This document shows, in pieces, positions 7,837 to 14,390 of a stretch of DNA of 25,801 nucleotides. Under the pieces are notes generated by a model. The model was not told the DNA's origin, ran no database searches, and worked only from the letters and a program-made list of their open reading frames with translations. The position numbers were made by a program, and so were the translations under genes. Source of the stretch: an uncultured Oscillospiraceae bacterium (GTDB lineage: Bacteria > Bacillota > Clostridia > Oscillospirales > Oscillospiraceae); assembly GCA_934646175.1 (NCBI GenBank), contig CAKUEI010000012.1:1-25801 (forward strand). Reading direction: 5' to 3'. Every line of letters starts with the position of its first letter. The stretch's first letter is position 1.

Positions 7837-8076
7837 ATGGTTAAAATCAGACTGAGAAGAATGGGTGCCAAGAAGGCTCCTTTCTATCGCATCGTGGTGG
7901 CGGATTCCCGTTATCCCCGTGACGGCCGCTTCATCGAAGAGATCGGCACCTATAACCCCCTGACCGAGCCCGTCGAGATCAAGGTGGACGCCGACCGTGC
8001 CCAGGCTTGGATCAAGACCGGCGCTCAGCCCACCGAGACCGTCAAGGCTCTGCTGAAAAAAGCTGGCGTTCTGTAA
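7837..8076 (+). CDS. rpsP: 30S ribosomal protein S16
   Basis: S16 stabilises 16S rRNA folding in the body of the 30S subunit. The product is 79 residues, starting MVKIRLRRMGAKKAPFYRIV and containing the characteristic GRFIEEIGTYNP stretch. The ATG at 7837 is chosen because TGGAGGTG (7821-7828) lies just upstream and the family begins with exactly this sequence; an in-frame ATG at 7765 would add 24 residues and has no ribosome binding site. Neighbours are ffh upstream and khpA 15 bases downstream. Confidence 0.97.
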   Translation: MVKIRLRRMGAKKAPFYRIVVADSRYPRDGRFIEEIGTYNPLTEPVEIKVDADRAQAWIKTGAQPTETVKALLKKAGVL

Positions 8077-8091
8077 GCGCAGGAGGTCAGT

Positions 8092-8322
8092 ATGAAAGAA
8101 CTTTTGACCTACGTTGCCCAAAACCTGGTGGAGCATCCGGAAGCGGTCTCCGTCAGCGAGCAGGTCAACGACAGCGAGGTCGTGCTGGAGCTGCGCGTCG
8201 CCCCCGAGGACATGGGCAAGGTGATCGGCCGTCAGGGCCGCATCGCCAAAGAGATCCGCACGCTCATCCGCTCTGTGGCGCAGCGCTCCGGAAAGCGCGT
8301 CTCCGTAGAAATCGTGGACTGA
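8092..8322 (+). CDS. khpA: KH-domain RNA-binding protein KhpA
   Basis: A 76-residue protein that is essentially one KH domain; the GXXG loop is GRQG at residues 46-49 within MGKVIGRQGRIAKEIRTLI. In Firmicutes KhpA (YlqC) pairs with KhpB/Jag to bind RNAs and affects cell elongation and division; the partner gene is not in this window. GCAGGAGG lies just before the ATG, and the gene follows rpsP by 15 bases, as usual for the ffh-rpsP-ylqC-rimM-trmD order. A terminator-like hairpin follows at 8354-8381. Confidence 0.95.
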   Translation: MKELLTYVAQNLVEHPEAVSVSEQVNDSEVVLELRVAPEDMGKVIGRQGRIAKEIRTLIRSVAQRSGKRVSVEIVD

Positions 8323-8353
8323 AATTCCCTCCGGGCTCGTCCCGCGGAATCCC

Positions 8354-8381
8354 AAGGGGCCAGCTTCGCTGGCTCCTTTTT
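8354..8381 (+). terminator. Terminator-like hairpin between khpA and rimM
   Basis: AAGGGGCCAGC (8354-8364) pairs with GCTGGCTCCTT (8368-8378) through 11 pairs including one G-U, with a TTC loop and a run of T residues to 8381, then TCTTTT. It stands inside the conserved operon, so it probably attenuates or ends the ribosomal part before rimM. Confidence 0.8.
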
Positions 8382-8448
8382 CTTTTCCCTTCCCCGGGAA
8401 AGACTTCATACTGAAATGCCGCGGCAGGCGGCGGAACGGATGGTTATG

Positions 8449-8946
8449 ATGAAACAGCAGTATTTAGAGGCAGGAAAGATCGTCAACACACACGGCATCC
8501 GCGGCGAGGTCAAGATTCAGTCCTGGGGCGACTCGCCGGAGTTCCTCTGCACCTTCTCCACCCTGTATCTGGACGGTTCCCCCGTCCGCGTTCTCTCCGC
8601 CCGGCCCCATAAGGGCTGCGTCATCGCCCAACTCGAGGGCATCCGAGACGTCAATGAGGCCATGGCCCTCAAAAACAAGGTGGTCTCCATCGCCCGGGCG
8701 GATGCCAAGCTCCCGAAGGGCAGCTTTTTCCTTGCTGATATCGAAGGGATAACCGTTCTGGACGCTGCCACCGGCGAGACCCTGGGCACCGTCACCGAGA
8801 TCTTAACGCCCCCCGCCCATAATGTCTATGTGGTCACTGGGAAGGGCAAGCGGTACCTCATCCCCGCCGTGGACGCTTTTGTGACTGAAACCAATGTGGA
8901 CAAAGGTTACCTGAAGGTCAACCTCATCGAAGGATTGGAGGGCTAA
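8449..8946 (+). CDS. rimM: 16S rRNA processing protein RimM
   Basis: RimM helps late 30S maturation around the 16S rRNA 3' (head) domain and binds S19. The N-terminal domain begins near AGKIVNTHGIRGEVKI, and the C-terminal PRC-barrel contains ADIEGITVLDAATGE and IPAVDAFV. I choose the ATG at 8449 (MKQQYLEAG), giving 165 residues, because other RimM proteins have about eight residues before the GKIVNTHG motif. ATGs at 8416, 8440 and 8446 are in the same frame, and the weak purine-rich upstream sequence (GGATGG at 8438-8443) does not settle the choice. The stop lies two bases before trmD, so the pair is coupled. No convincing separate promoter was seen after the hairpin at 8354-8381. Confidence 0.94.
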   Translation: MKQQYLEAGKIVNTHGIRGEVKIQSWGDSPEFLCTFSTLYLDGSPVRVLSARPHKGCVIAQLEGIRDVNEAMALKNKVVSIARADAKLPKGSFFLADIEGITVLDAATGETLGTVTEILTPPAHNVYVVTGKGKRYLIPAVDAFVTETNVDKGYLKVNLIEGLEG

Positions 8947-8948
8947 GC

Positions 8949-9704
8949 ATGTACCAGATCGATATTATGACCCTGTTTGACGAAACCGTCGGCGATATGA
9001 TGAACGAATCCATCCTCGGCCGCGCCCAGGAGCGGGGTCATATCCGCATCGACGCCCACCAGATCCGGGACTATACCCTCAACAAGCAGAAGCAGGTGGA
9101 CGATTACCCCTACGGCGGCGGTCGGGGGGCCGTCATGCAGGCCGACCCCCTCTACCAGTGCTGGAAGCACATTGTGGAGTCTTATGGTCCCGGTCACACC
9201 ATTTATCTCTCCCCCGCGGGCAAAACCTTCACTCAGCGCACCGCAAAACGTCTTTTGCACGACTATGACCACCTCATTCTGGTCTGCGGCCACTATGAGG
9301 GCATTGACGAACGCTTCATCGAGGAATGCGTGGATGAAGAGATCTCTATAGGCGACTTCGTCCTCACCGGCGGAGAGATCCCCGCCATGGCAGTGGCCGA
9401 TGCCGTGGCCCGCATGGTCCCCGGCGTCCTGCCCGACCCGGAGTGCTTCGAGGAGGAAAGCCACTTTAACGGTATGTTGGAATATCCCCAGTACTCCCGG
9501 CCGGAGCTGTGGCACGGCCGCTCCGTTCCCTCCATTCTGCTCTCCGGACACCATGCCAATATCGCCCGCTGGCGCCGGAAGCAGGCCATCCTCCGCACCC
9601 GCATCCGCCGCCCCGACCTCTATGAAGCCCTTGACCTCTCATCCAAAGAGGACCAGAAGCTTCTGCGGGAGCTGGAGAAAGACGAAGCCTGGAAATCTGA
9701 GTAA
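8949..9704 (+). CDS. trmD: tRNA (guanine37-N1)-methyltransferase TrmD
   Basis: TrmD methylates G37 next to the anticodon using SAM and prevents +1 frameshifting. The 251-residue protein has the trefoil-knot SPOUT motifs: LSPAGKTFTQ (87-96), CGHYEGIDERF (113-123) and SIGDFVLTGGE (133-143), followed by the tRNA-binding C-terminal domain with EYPQYSRPELW and LLSGHHANIARWR. In the linker, where Escherichia coli TrmD has its catalytic Asp169 before SF, this protein reads EEESHF, so the aligned residue may be Glu170; an alignment is needed to be sure. The length and gene order are typical. Confidence 0.97.
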   Translation: MYQIDIMTLFDETVGDMMNESILGRAQERGHIRIDAHQIRDYTLNKQKQVDDYPYGGGRGAVMQADPLYQCWKHIVESYGPGHTIYLSPAGKTFTQRTAKRLLHDYDHLILVCGHYEGIDERFIEECVDEEISIGDFVLTGGEIPAMAVADAVARMVPGVLPDPECFEEESHFNGMLEYPQYSRPELWHGRSVPSILLSGHHANIARWRRKQAILRTRIRRPDLYEALDLSSKEDQKLLRELEKDEAWKSE

Positions 9705-9722
9705 ATTCCTCCCTTTCTCCTC

Positions 9723-9750
9723 TTGCATTTCTTCTATATCGTGATATAAT
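9723..9750 (+). promoter_or_regulatory. Promoter of the degV-family gene
   Basis: TTGCAT (9723-9728) and TATAAT (9745-9750) are spaced by 16 bases; the transcription start should fall near 9757, inside the palindrome at 9747-9771. Confidence 0.65.
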
Positions 9751-9771
9751 ATCATTATGAATATGATATTA
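9747..9771. promoter_or_regulatory. Palindromic operator candidate over the degV promoter
   Basis: TAATATCAT (9747-9755) and ATGATATTA (9763-9771) form a perfect 9-bp inverted repeat with a 7-base centre. It overlaps the -10 box and the predicted transcription start, the classic position for a repressor site. No regulator gene adjoins it. A hairpin of this AT content in the leader is also possible. Confidence 0.5.
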
Positions 9772-9784
9772 GGAGATTTTTCTC

Positions 9785-10621
9785 ATGAGTTTTAAGATCA
9801 TTGCCGACAGCTGCTGTGACCTCACCTCCATCCAGATGAGCGATCCCTGCTTTGCCAAGGTTCCGCTCACCATTCATGTAGGGGGACGTGACTTCGTGGA
9901 CGATGCCTCCCTTTCGCAGGAGGAGTTGCTTTGCGCTATGAGGGACTGCCCCGCCGCGCCCTCCACGGCCTGTCCTTCCCCCCAGCAGTATCTGGACGCC
10001 TTCGACTGCGGCGCGGACGAAATCTATGTGGTCTGCCTTTCCGCCCTGCTCTCCGGCTCTCACAACAGCGCCGAGCTGGCCCGCCGCCTTTTTCTGGAGG
10101 AGCATCCCAATGTCCGGATCAAGGTGTTCAACTCCTGCTCCGCCTCCGCGGGGGAGGCACTGCTGGCCCTGAAGCTGCGGGATCTGGCCCAGTCCGGCCT
10201 TTCCTTTGACGATGTCGCGGCCCAGGCGGAGGCGTTCATCGCCCGGATGCAGACCCTTTTCGTCCTGGATTCCCTGGAGAACCTCCGGAAGAACGGCCGC
10301 CTCACTGCCCTGCAAAGCCTCATCACCGGCACGCTCCGCATCAAGCTGCTCATGGGCTCCACCCCCGCCGGCGAGATCTGCAAGCGCGGTCAGGCTCTGT
10401 CCATGAAGCAGGCTCTGTCCAAAATGACCGACCTTATGGCCGTCGACCCCAATCACGCCGGACAGACCCTGTATCTCTCCCACTGTAATTGTCTGGAGCG
10501 GGCCTATGCCCTTCGGGATATGGTCTCCCGCCGCTGCTTTTTCTCCCGCATCGTCATCGGCCCCACCGGCGGCATCAGCACCGTTTACGCCAACAACGGC
10601 GGCATCGTCTGTGCCTATTGA
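9785..10621 (+). CDS. DegV family fatty-acid-binding protein
   Basis: A 278-residue member of the DegV family, two-lobed proteins that bind a fatty acid and in some Firmicutes deliver it to fatty-acid kinase FakA as FakB. Visible family features are IIADSCCDLT at the N-terminus, the fatty-acid head-group loop SALLSGSHNSA, the SLENLRKNGRLT segment and a C-terminal GPTGG motif. The C-terminus is short, ending at ANNGGIVCAY. An AGGAG site precedes the ATG. The gene is monocistronic, with a promoter overlapped by a palindrome (9747-9771) and a hairpin terminator at 10643. No fakA is in the window, so a FakB role is inference. It is rich in cysteine (about nine), which is unusual but unexplained. 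Confidence 0.9.
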   Translation: MSFKIIADSCCDLTSIQMSDPCFAKVPLTIHVGGRDFVDDASLSQEELLCAMRDCPAAPSTACPSPQQYLDAFDCGADEIYVVCLSALLSGSHNSAELARRLFLEEHPNVRIKVFNSCSASAGEALLALKLRDLAQSGLSFDDVAAQAEAFIARMQTLFVLDSLENLRKNGRLTALQSLITGTLRIKLLMGSTPAGEICKRGQALSMKQALSKMTDLMAVDPNHAGQTLYLSHCNCLERAYALRDMVSRRCFFSRIVIGPTGGISTVYANNGGIVCAY

Positions 10622-10642
10622 CGACGTCGTTTCGCCGATTTT

Positions 10643-10687
10643 ATCCCGTATTCCGCTTAAAACGCGAAATGCGGGATTATTTATTTG
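10643..10687 (+). terminator. Hairpin terminator of the degV-family gene
   Basis: ATCCCG (10643-10648) pairs with CGGGAT (10672-10677), extended inward by a T-G wobble, ATT/AAT and CGC/GCG with one mismatch. A TATTTATTTG tail follows. It begins 21 bases after the stop codon. Confidence 0.7.
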
Positions 10688-10775
10688 TCCAAAGTTTTCC
10701 GATTTTCTTTGTCTTTTCCCAACAATTACCCTTTCGTCGTTTTCCATATACAACAACGAAATTCTCTTTACTTTT

Positions 10776-10802
10776 TTGACAGCAAATGTTACAATCTATT
10801 TG
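10776..10802 (+). promoter_or_regulatory. Probable promoter of the first flavoenzyme gene
   Basis: A perfect TTGACA is at 10776-10781. The -10 box is unclear: TATTTG begins 15 bases later, and TACAAT (10790-10795) is too close to this -35 but could use TTTACT further upstream. The leader up to 10866 also holds GTTTGA (10802-10807) and TCAAAC (10840-10845) as an inverted repeat, with AAGG/CCTT inside. AGGAGGT at 10851-10857 is the ribosome binding site. Confidence 0.4.
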
Positions 10803-10866
10803 TTTGAAGGGTGAAAATACCTTTGTTGGTTATTGGGAATCAAACTTTTGAGGAGGTACATAGAGC

Positions 10867-12828
10867 ATGTACGAAAAATTGTTTGAAAAAGGAAAGATCG
10901 GCTCTCTGGAGGTCCGCAACCGTCTGGTGATGGAGCCGATGGGCAACTACTATTCCGAATTGGACGGCAGTGTCTCCCAGCGGGACATTGACTTCTACGG
11001 CGCCCGTGCCAAGGGCGGCTGCGGTATTGTCATTACCGAGACCTGTTCCATCAACAGCAAGACCGGCCGTGCCAATCCCCGCAACCTGTGCATCGATGAT
11101 GACAAGTTCATCCCCGGCTACAAAAAATTGGCCGACGAGATCCATAAGTACGGCTCCGCTCTGTTCCTTGAGCTGTATCACCCCGGCTGCCAAGGCATCG
11201 CGGAGTTGAACGGCGGCTCCATGGCCTCCCCCAGCGGTCAAGAAAGCAAGCTGACCCATTCCAAGACCCACGAGATGACTGTGGATGAGATCAAGTCCAC
11301 CATCAATGAGTTCATCCAGGGTGCTGTCCGCGCCAAGAAGGCCGGCGTCGATGGCATTGAGTTACACGGCGCCCACGGCTACCTGCTGTGCGAATTCCTC
11401 TCCCCCTACACCAACCACCGCACCGACGAGTACGGCGGCTCTCTGGAGAACCGTACCCGCATCATCAAAGAAATCATGGAAGGCATCCGGAAGGAATGCG
11501 GCCGCGACTATCCCGTCATCCTCCGCTACTCTGTGGACGAATATATGCGCGATATCGGTATTGAAGACGGCATGGTCCTCCCCGATGCCATTGAAATGGC
11601 CAAGCTGTTCGAAAGCTATACTATCGACGCACTGGACGTCTCCGCCGGCAACTATGAGACCATGAACTGGGCCTGGGAGCCTACCGGCTTTGCCGAGGGC
11701 TGGAAGATCGCCAACGGCGTTGCCATCCGCAAGGCGGTGAACATTCCCGTCATTGCCTGCTCTGTGGTCCGTCACCCCGAAACCGCCATGAAGTTCCGCG
11801 AGGAAGGCGTCGAATTCGTCGGTTCCGCCCGTCAGTTCTTCGCCGATCCCGAGTGGGGCAATAAGGTGCAGGAAGGCCGCGTGAACGAGCTGCGCAAGTG
11901 CATCTGCTGCCTGAACTGCATGGAGACCCTGATGAGCTGCAACGAGGAGAATGGCCTGCGCGCCCAGTGCACCGTGAATATCGAGGGCGGCGACGAGTGC
12001 GTTTACAATGACATGAAGAAAGACGGCGCCGGCCGTACTGTGGTCGTCATCGGCGCCGGTCCTGCCGGTCTGGAAGCCGCCCGCGTTCTGGCCGAGCGGC
12101 AGTTCAAGGTTGTCCTCTTCGAAAAGAAGGGCATGATCGGCGGCCAGCTCAACTATGCCAACAAGCCTCCCAAGAAGGACAAGATCAACTGGATCATGGA
12201 GTACTATGAATCCCAGATCGCCAAGTTGGGCATCGACCTGCGCCTGAACACCGAGGCCACCGCCGAGAACGTTAAGGCTCTCGACCCCTACGCGGTCTTC
12301 TTCGCCGCCGGTTCCTCCCCCGTCATGCCCCGCTCCATCCCCGGCATTAACGGCAAGAACGTCTTCACCCCGCCTCAGGTCCTCACCGGCGAGGTCAAGT
12401 TCTCCAACGAGAACATCTGCGTGGTGGGCTCCGGCATGACCGGCATCGAGACCGCTGAGCTGCTGGCTGAGCAGGGCAACCACATTAAGTTGTACGAAAT
12501 GGCCGACGACATCGGCCCCGGCCTCTTCTTCCAGAACCTCATCGACGTCATGAGCCGTCTGGCCCCCACCGGCTGTGAGTTCTATCCCAAGAGCCAGCTG
12601 GTGGAGCTTGGCGACAACAGCGCCAAGTTCAAGAGCACTGTGGACGGCAGCGAGTCCACCTGCGAGTACGACCACGTGATCGTCTCTCTGGGTACCCGCT
12701 CCAACCCCGTCCCCGAGGATCTGAAGGAAGCCTTCCCCGACATGATCGCTCTGGGCGACGCCGAGCGTGCCGGCCGTATCCGTCACGCCATGGAGACCGC
12801 CTACAAGGCCGCTTATTACCTGAAATAA
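10867..12828 (+). CDS. NADH:flavin oxidoreductase, Old Yellow Enzyme/2,4-dienoyl-CoA (enoate) reductase family
   Basis: A 653-residue three-domain oxidoreductase of the FadH/enoate reductase/BaiCD type. Residues 1-340 form the FMN TIM barrel (VRNRLVMEPMG, LELYHPGCQG, ELHGAHGYLLCEFLSPYTN, DEYGGSLENR). Cysteines C345, C348, C351 and C368 (CICCLNC, then QCTVN) fit a [4Fe-4S] site. Residues 390-653 carry two Rossmann motifs (VVVIGAGPAG and ICVVGSGMTG) for FAD and NAD(P)H. The family active-site tyrosine is present (Tyr172 in HGAHGY). Such enzymes reduce activated C=C bonds of 2-enoates, dienoyl-CoAs, steroids or flavonoids in anaerobes; the substrate here is unknown. It is monocistronic, facing a convergent symporter gene. 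A paralogue of exactly the same length lies at 14391. Confidence 0.93.
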   Translation: MYEKLFEKGKIGSLEVRNRLVMEPMGNYYSELDGSVSQRDIDFYGARAKGGCGIVITETCSINSKTGRANPRNLCIDDDKFIPGYKKLADEIHKYGSALFLELYHPGCQGIAELNGGSMASPSGQESKLTHSKTHEMTVDEIKSTINEFIQGAVRAKKAGVDGIELHGAHGYLLCEFLSPYTNHRTDEYGGSLENRTRIIKEIMEGIRKECGRDYPVILRYSVDEYMRDIGIEDGMVLPDAIEMAKLFESYTIDALDVSAGNYETMNWAWEPTGFAEGWKIANGVAIRKAVNIPVIACSVVRHPETAMKFREEGVEFVGSARQFFADPEWGNKVQEGRVNELRKCICCLNCMETLMSCNEENGLRAQCTVNIEGGDECVYNDMKKDGAGRTVVVIGAGPAGLEAARVLAERQFKVVLFEKKGMIGGQLNYANKPPKKDKINWIMEYYESQIAKLGIDLRLNTEATAENVKALDPYAVFFAAGSSPVMPRSIPGINGKNVFTPPQVLTGEVKFSNENICVVGSGMTGIETAELLAEQGNHIKLYEMADDIGPGLFFQNLIDVMSRLAPTGCEFYPKSQLVELGDNSAKFKSTVDGSESTCEYDHVIVSLGTRSNPVPEDLKEAFPDMIALGDAERAGRIRHAMETAYKAAYYLK

Positions 12829-12843
12829 TCGCTCCCGACCTCC

Positions 12844-12880
12844 AAAACGGGGCTGATGCATTGCATCAGCCCCGTTTTTT
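12844..12880. terminator. Bidirectional terminator between the flavoenzyme and symporter genes
   Basis: AAAACGGGGCTGATGCA (12844-12860) and TGCATCAGCCCCGTTTT (12862-12878) form a perfect 17-base inverted repeat around a single central T, with A-tract and T-tract ends that serve both strands. The last codons and stop (12866-12868) of the convergent symporter gene lie inside it. Confidence 0.93.
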
Positions 12881-14239
12881 CATCCATCGTTTCCACTCCC
12901 CCGCCGCCTCGCCGGAAAGAAGCAGGATCCCCACCAGATTGGGCGCGGCCATCAGGGCGTTAAAAAGGTCAGAGAGCAACCACGCCGTCGCCACATCGCT
13001 CACGCTGCCCAGAAGGATCACCAGCAGAAACACCATCCGGTACCCCGTCACCCACCGTTTCCCGTCGGTCAGGTAGCAAAGGCTCTGCTCGCCATAATAG
13101 CTCCACCCCAGCAGCGAGGAAAAGGCGAACAGCGTCAGACACCCTGCCAGCAGCGCCCTTCCGCCCTCCCCCAACACCGAGGCAAACGCGGCCGACGCCA
13201 TAGGCACGCCTACCATCGCACTCCCCTCCCCGTTTTGGATGGCCCGCAGAGCCGTTTCCGGGTCATGAACACCGGAGGTCAGCAGCACCAGCGCGGATGC
13301 TGTGCAGATTACCAGCGTGGCCGCAAATACCTCCAGCATCCCCCACATGCCCTGCCGCACCGGGTCATTCTCCCGGGAGGTGGCATAGGCAATGGCCGAG
13401 GAGCCAAGTCCCGCCTCGTTGGTGAACACCCCCCGGGCGATGCCGTACCGCATAGCCTGCATCATGCCGTATCCCGCACCGCCGCCCATGGCCGCCTTTC
13501 TGCTCAAAGCGGCCTTCACGATTCCCATCAGTGCCCCGGGAAGGGCTGCACGATGGGCAAACAGCACCACGGCGCACCCTGTCAGAAAGAGCGCCGCCAT
13601 CAGCGGCACCAGTTTTTCGCTCACCTCCGCAATGCGCCCGATGCCGCCGAACATCACAAGCCCCACCAGTGCCGCCGTGAGGACGCCCACCAGCAGCGGC
13701 GGAACGGAGAAGGCGTCCGAAAGGGCCGACGCAATGGAATTGGCCTGTACCAGGTCACCTCCCGCCAGCGCCGCGCAGATGCAGAAGAACGAAAATGCCG
13801 CCGCCAGCCCCGGCACCTTCAACCCGTCCTGCAGATAATACATAGGCCCGCCCAGCCAGCCGTCCTGCCCCCTTTTCCGGTACCGGGCCACCAGCAGCTT
13901 TTCCACGAACCCCGTCATCATCCCCAAAAAGGCGGAGACCCACATCCAGAACACTGCCCCCGGCCCGCCGAACCAGATCGCCGTAGCCACCCCCGCTACG
14001 CTACCCGTCCCGATGGTGGACGCCAGCGCCGTACACAGGGTCTGAAGAGCGCTCAGGCCCTCCCCCTGCCCGGTTTCCTTTCCGCGCAAAATGCATCCCG
14101 CCGTATTCCGCCACCAGATACGAACGCCGAACAGCTGAAAAAATCCCGTCCGTACCGAGCAGATCAAGCCCACCGCCAAAAAAGCTCCCAGCATCCACGG
14201 GTTCCACACCGCTTCGCTGACCCTCTCCAGCCATTTCAT
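12866..14239 (-). CDS. Sodium:alanine/glycine symporter family protein (AGCS)
   Basis: A 457-residue membrane transporter of the AGCS (AlsT/DagA) family, importing small amino acids such as alanine or glycine with Na+. The family pattern is clear: QTLCTALASTIGTGSVAGVA near the N-terminus, WMWVSAFLGMMTGFVEKLL, GGPMYYL, GIARGVFTNEAGLGSSA in the middle, and many hydrophobic segments. I use the ATG at 14239 (MKWLERVSEA), which has GGAGG seven bases upstream, rather than the start at 14275. The gene ends inside the terminator shared with the flavoenzyme at 10867. It is divergent from the second flavoenzyme, with matching 9-base sites at the two promoter regions, so the three genes may be one functional group (inference). 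Confidence 0.93.
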   Translation of the reverse strand: MKWLERVSEAVWNPWMLGAFLAVGLICSVRTGFFQLFGVRIWWRNTAGCILRGKETGQGEGLSALQTLCTALASTIGTGSVAGVATAIWFGGPGAVFWMWVSAFLGMMTGFVEKLLVARYRKRGQDGWLGGPMYYLQDGLKVPGLAAAFSFFCICAALAGGDLVQANSIASALSDAFSVPPLLVGVLTAALVGLVMFGGIGRIAEVSEKLVPLMAALFLTGCAVVLFAHRAALPGALMGIVKAALSRKAAMGGGAGYGMMQAMRYGIARGVFTNEAGLGSSAIAYATSRENDPVRQGMWGMLEVFAATLVICTASALVLLTSGVHDPETALRAIQNGEGSAMVGVPMASAAFASVLGEGGRALLAGCLTLFAFSSLLGWSYYGEQSLCYLTDGKRWVTGYRMVFLLVILLGSVSDVATAWLLSDLFNALMAAPNLVGILLLSGEAAGEWKRWMKKRG

Positions 14240-14277
14240 ACCATCGCCTCCAAAAAGAGGTATGCCATTCCACATTT

Positions 14278-14329
14278 TCTTATCACTATTAACTAAAATT
14301 CTTGTTTTTCTCCTCTATATGTGATAAGA
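14278..14329. promoter_or_regulatory. Inverted operator-like pair between the symporter and second flavoenzyme genes
   Basis: TCTTATCAC (14278-14286) and GTGATAAGA (14321-14329) are perfect inverted copies separated by 34 bases. One copy overlaps the -10 box (TAAGAT) of the plus-strand promoter. The other would give TAAGAA, a -10-like sequence reading towards the symporter gene. The pairing suggests a shared regulator or two similar divergent -10 regions. Confidence 0.5.
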
Positions 14330-14330
14330 T
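14302..14330 (+). promoter_or_regulatory. Promoter of the second flavoenzyme gene
   Basis: TTGTTT (14302-14307) and TAAGAT (14325-14330) are separated by 17 bases. AAAGGGG just before 14391 is the ribosome binding site. Confidence 0.55.
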
Positions 14331-14390
14331 TTTCTTAGTTTCCAATAAGTATTTCAAAAGGAAGCGACAGAACGAAAGGGGTATATCATC

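Noticed and set aside
11362..12861. 499-codon minus-strand frame opposite the first flavoenzyme
   Set aside because: It is antisense to clear Rossmann and Fe-S motifs, and its start lies in the shared terminator.
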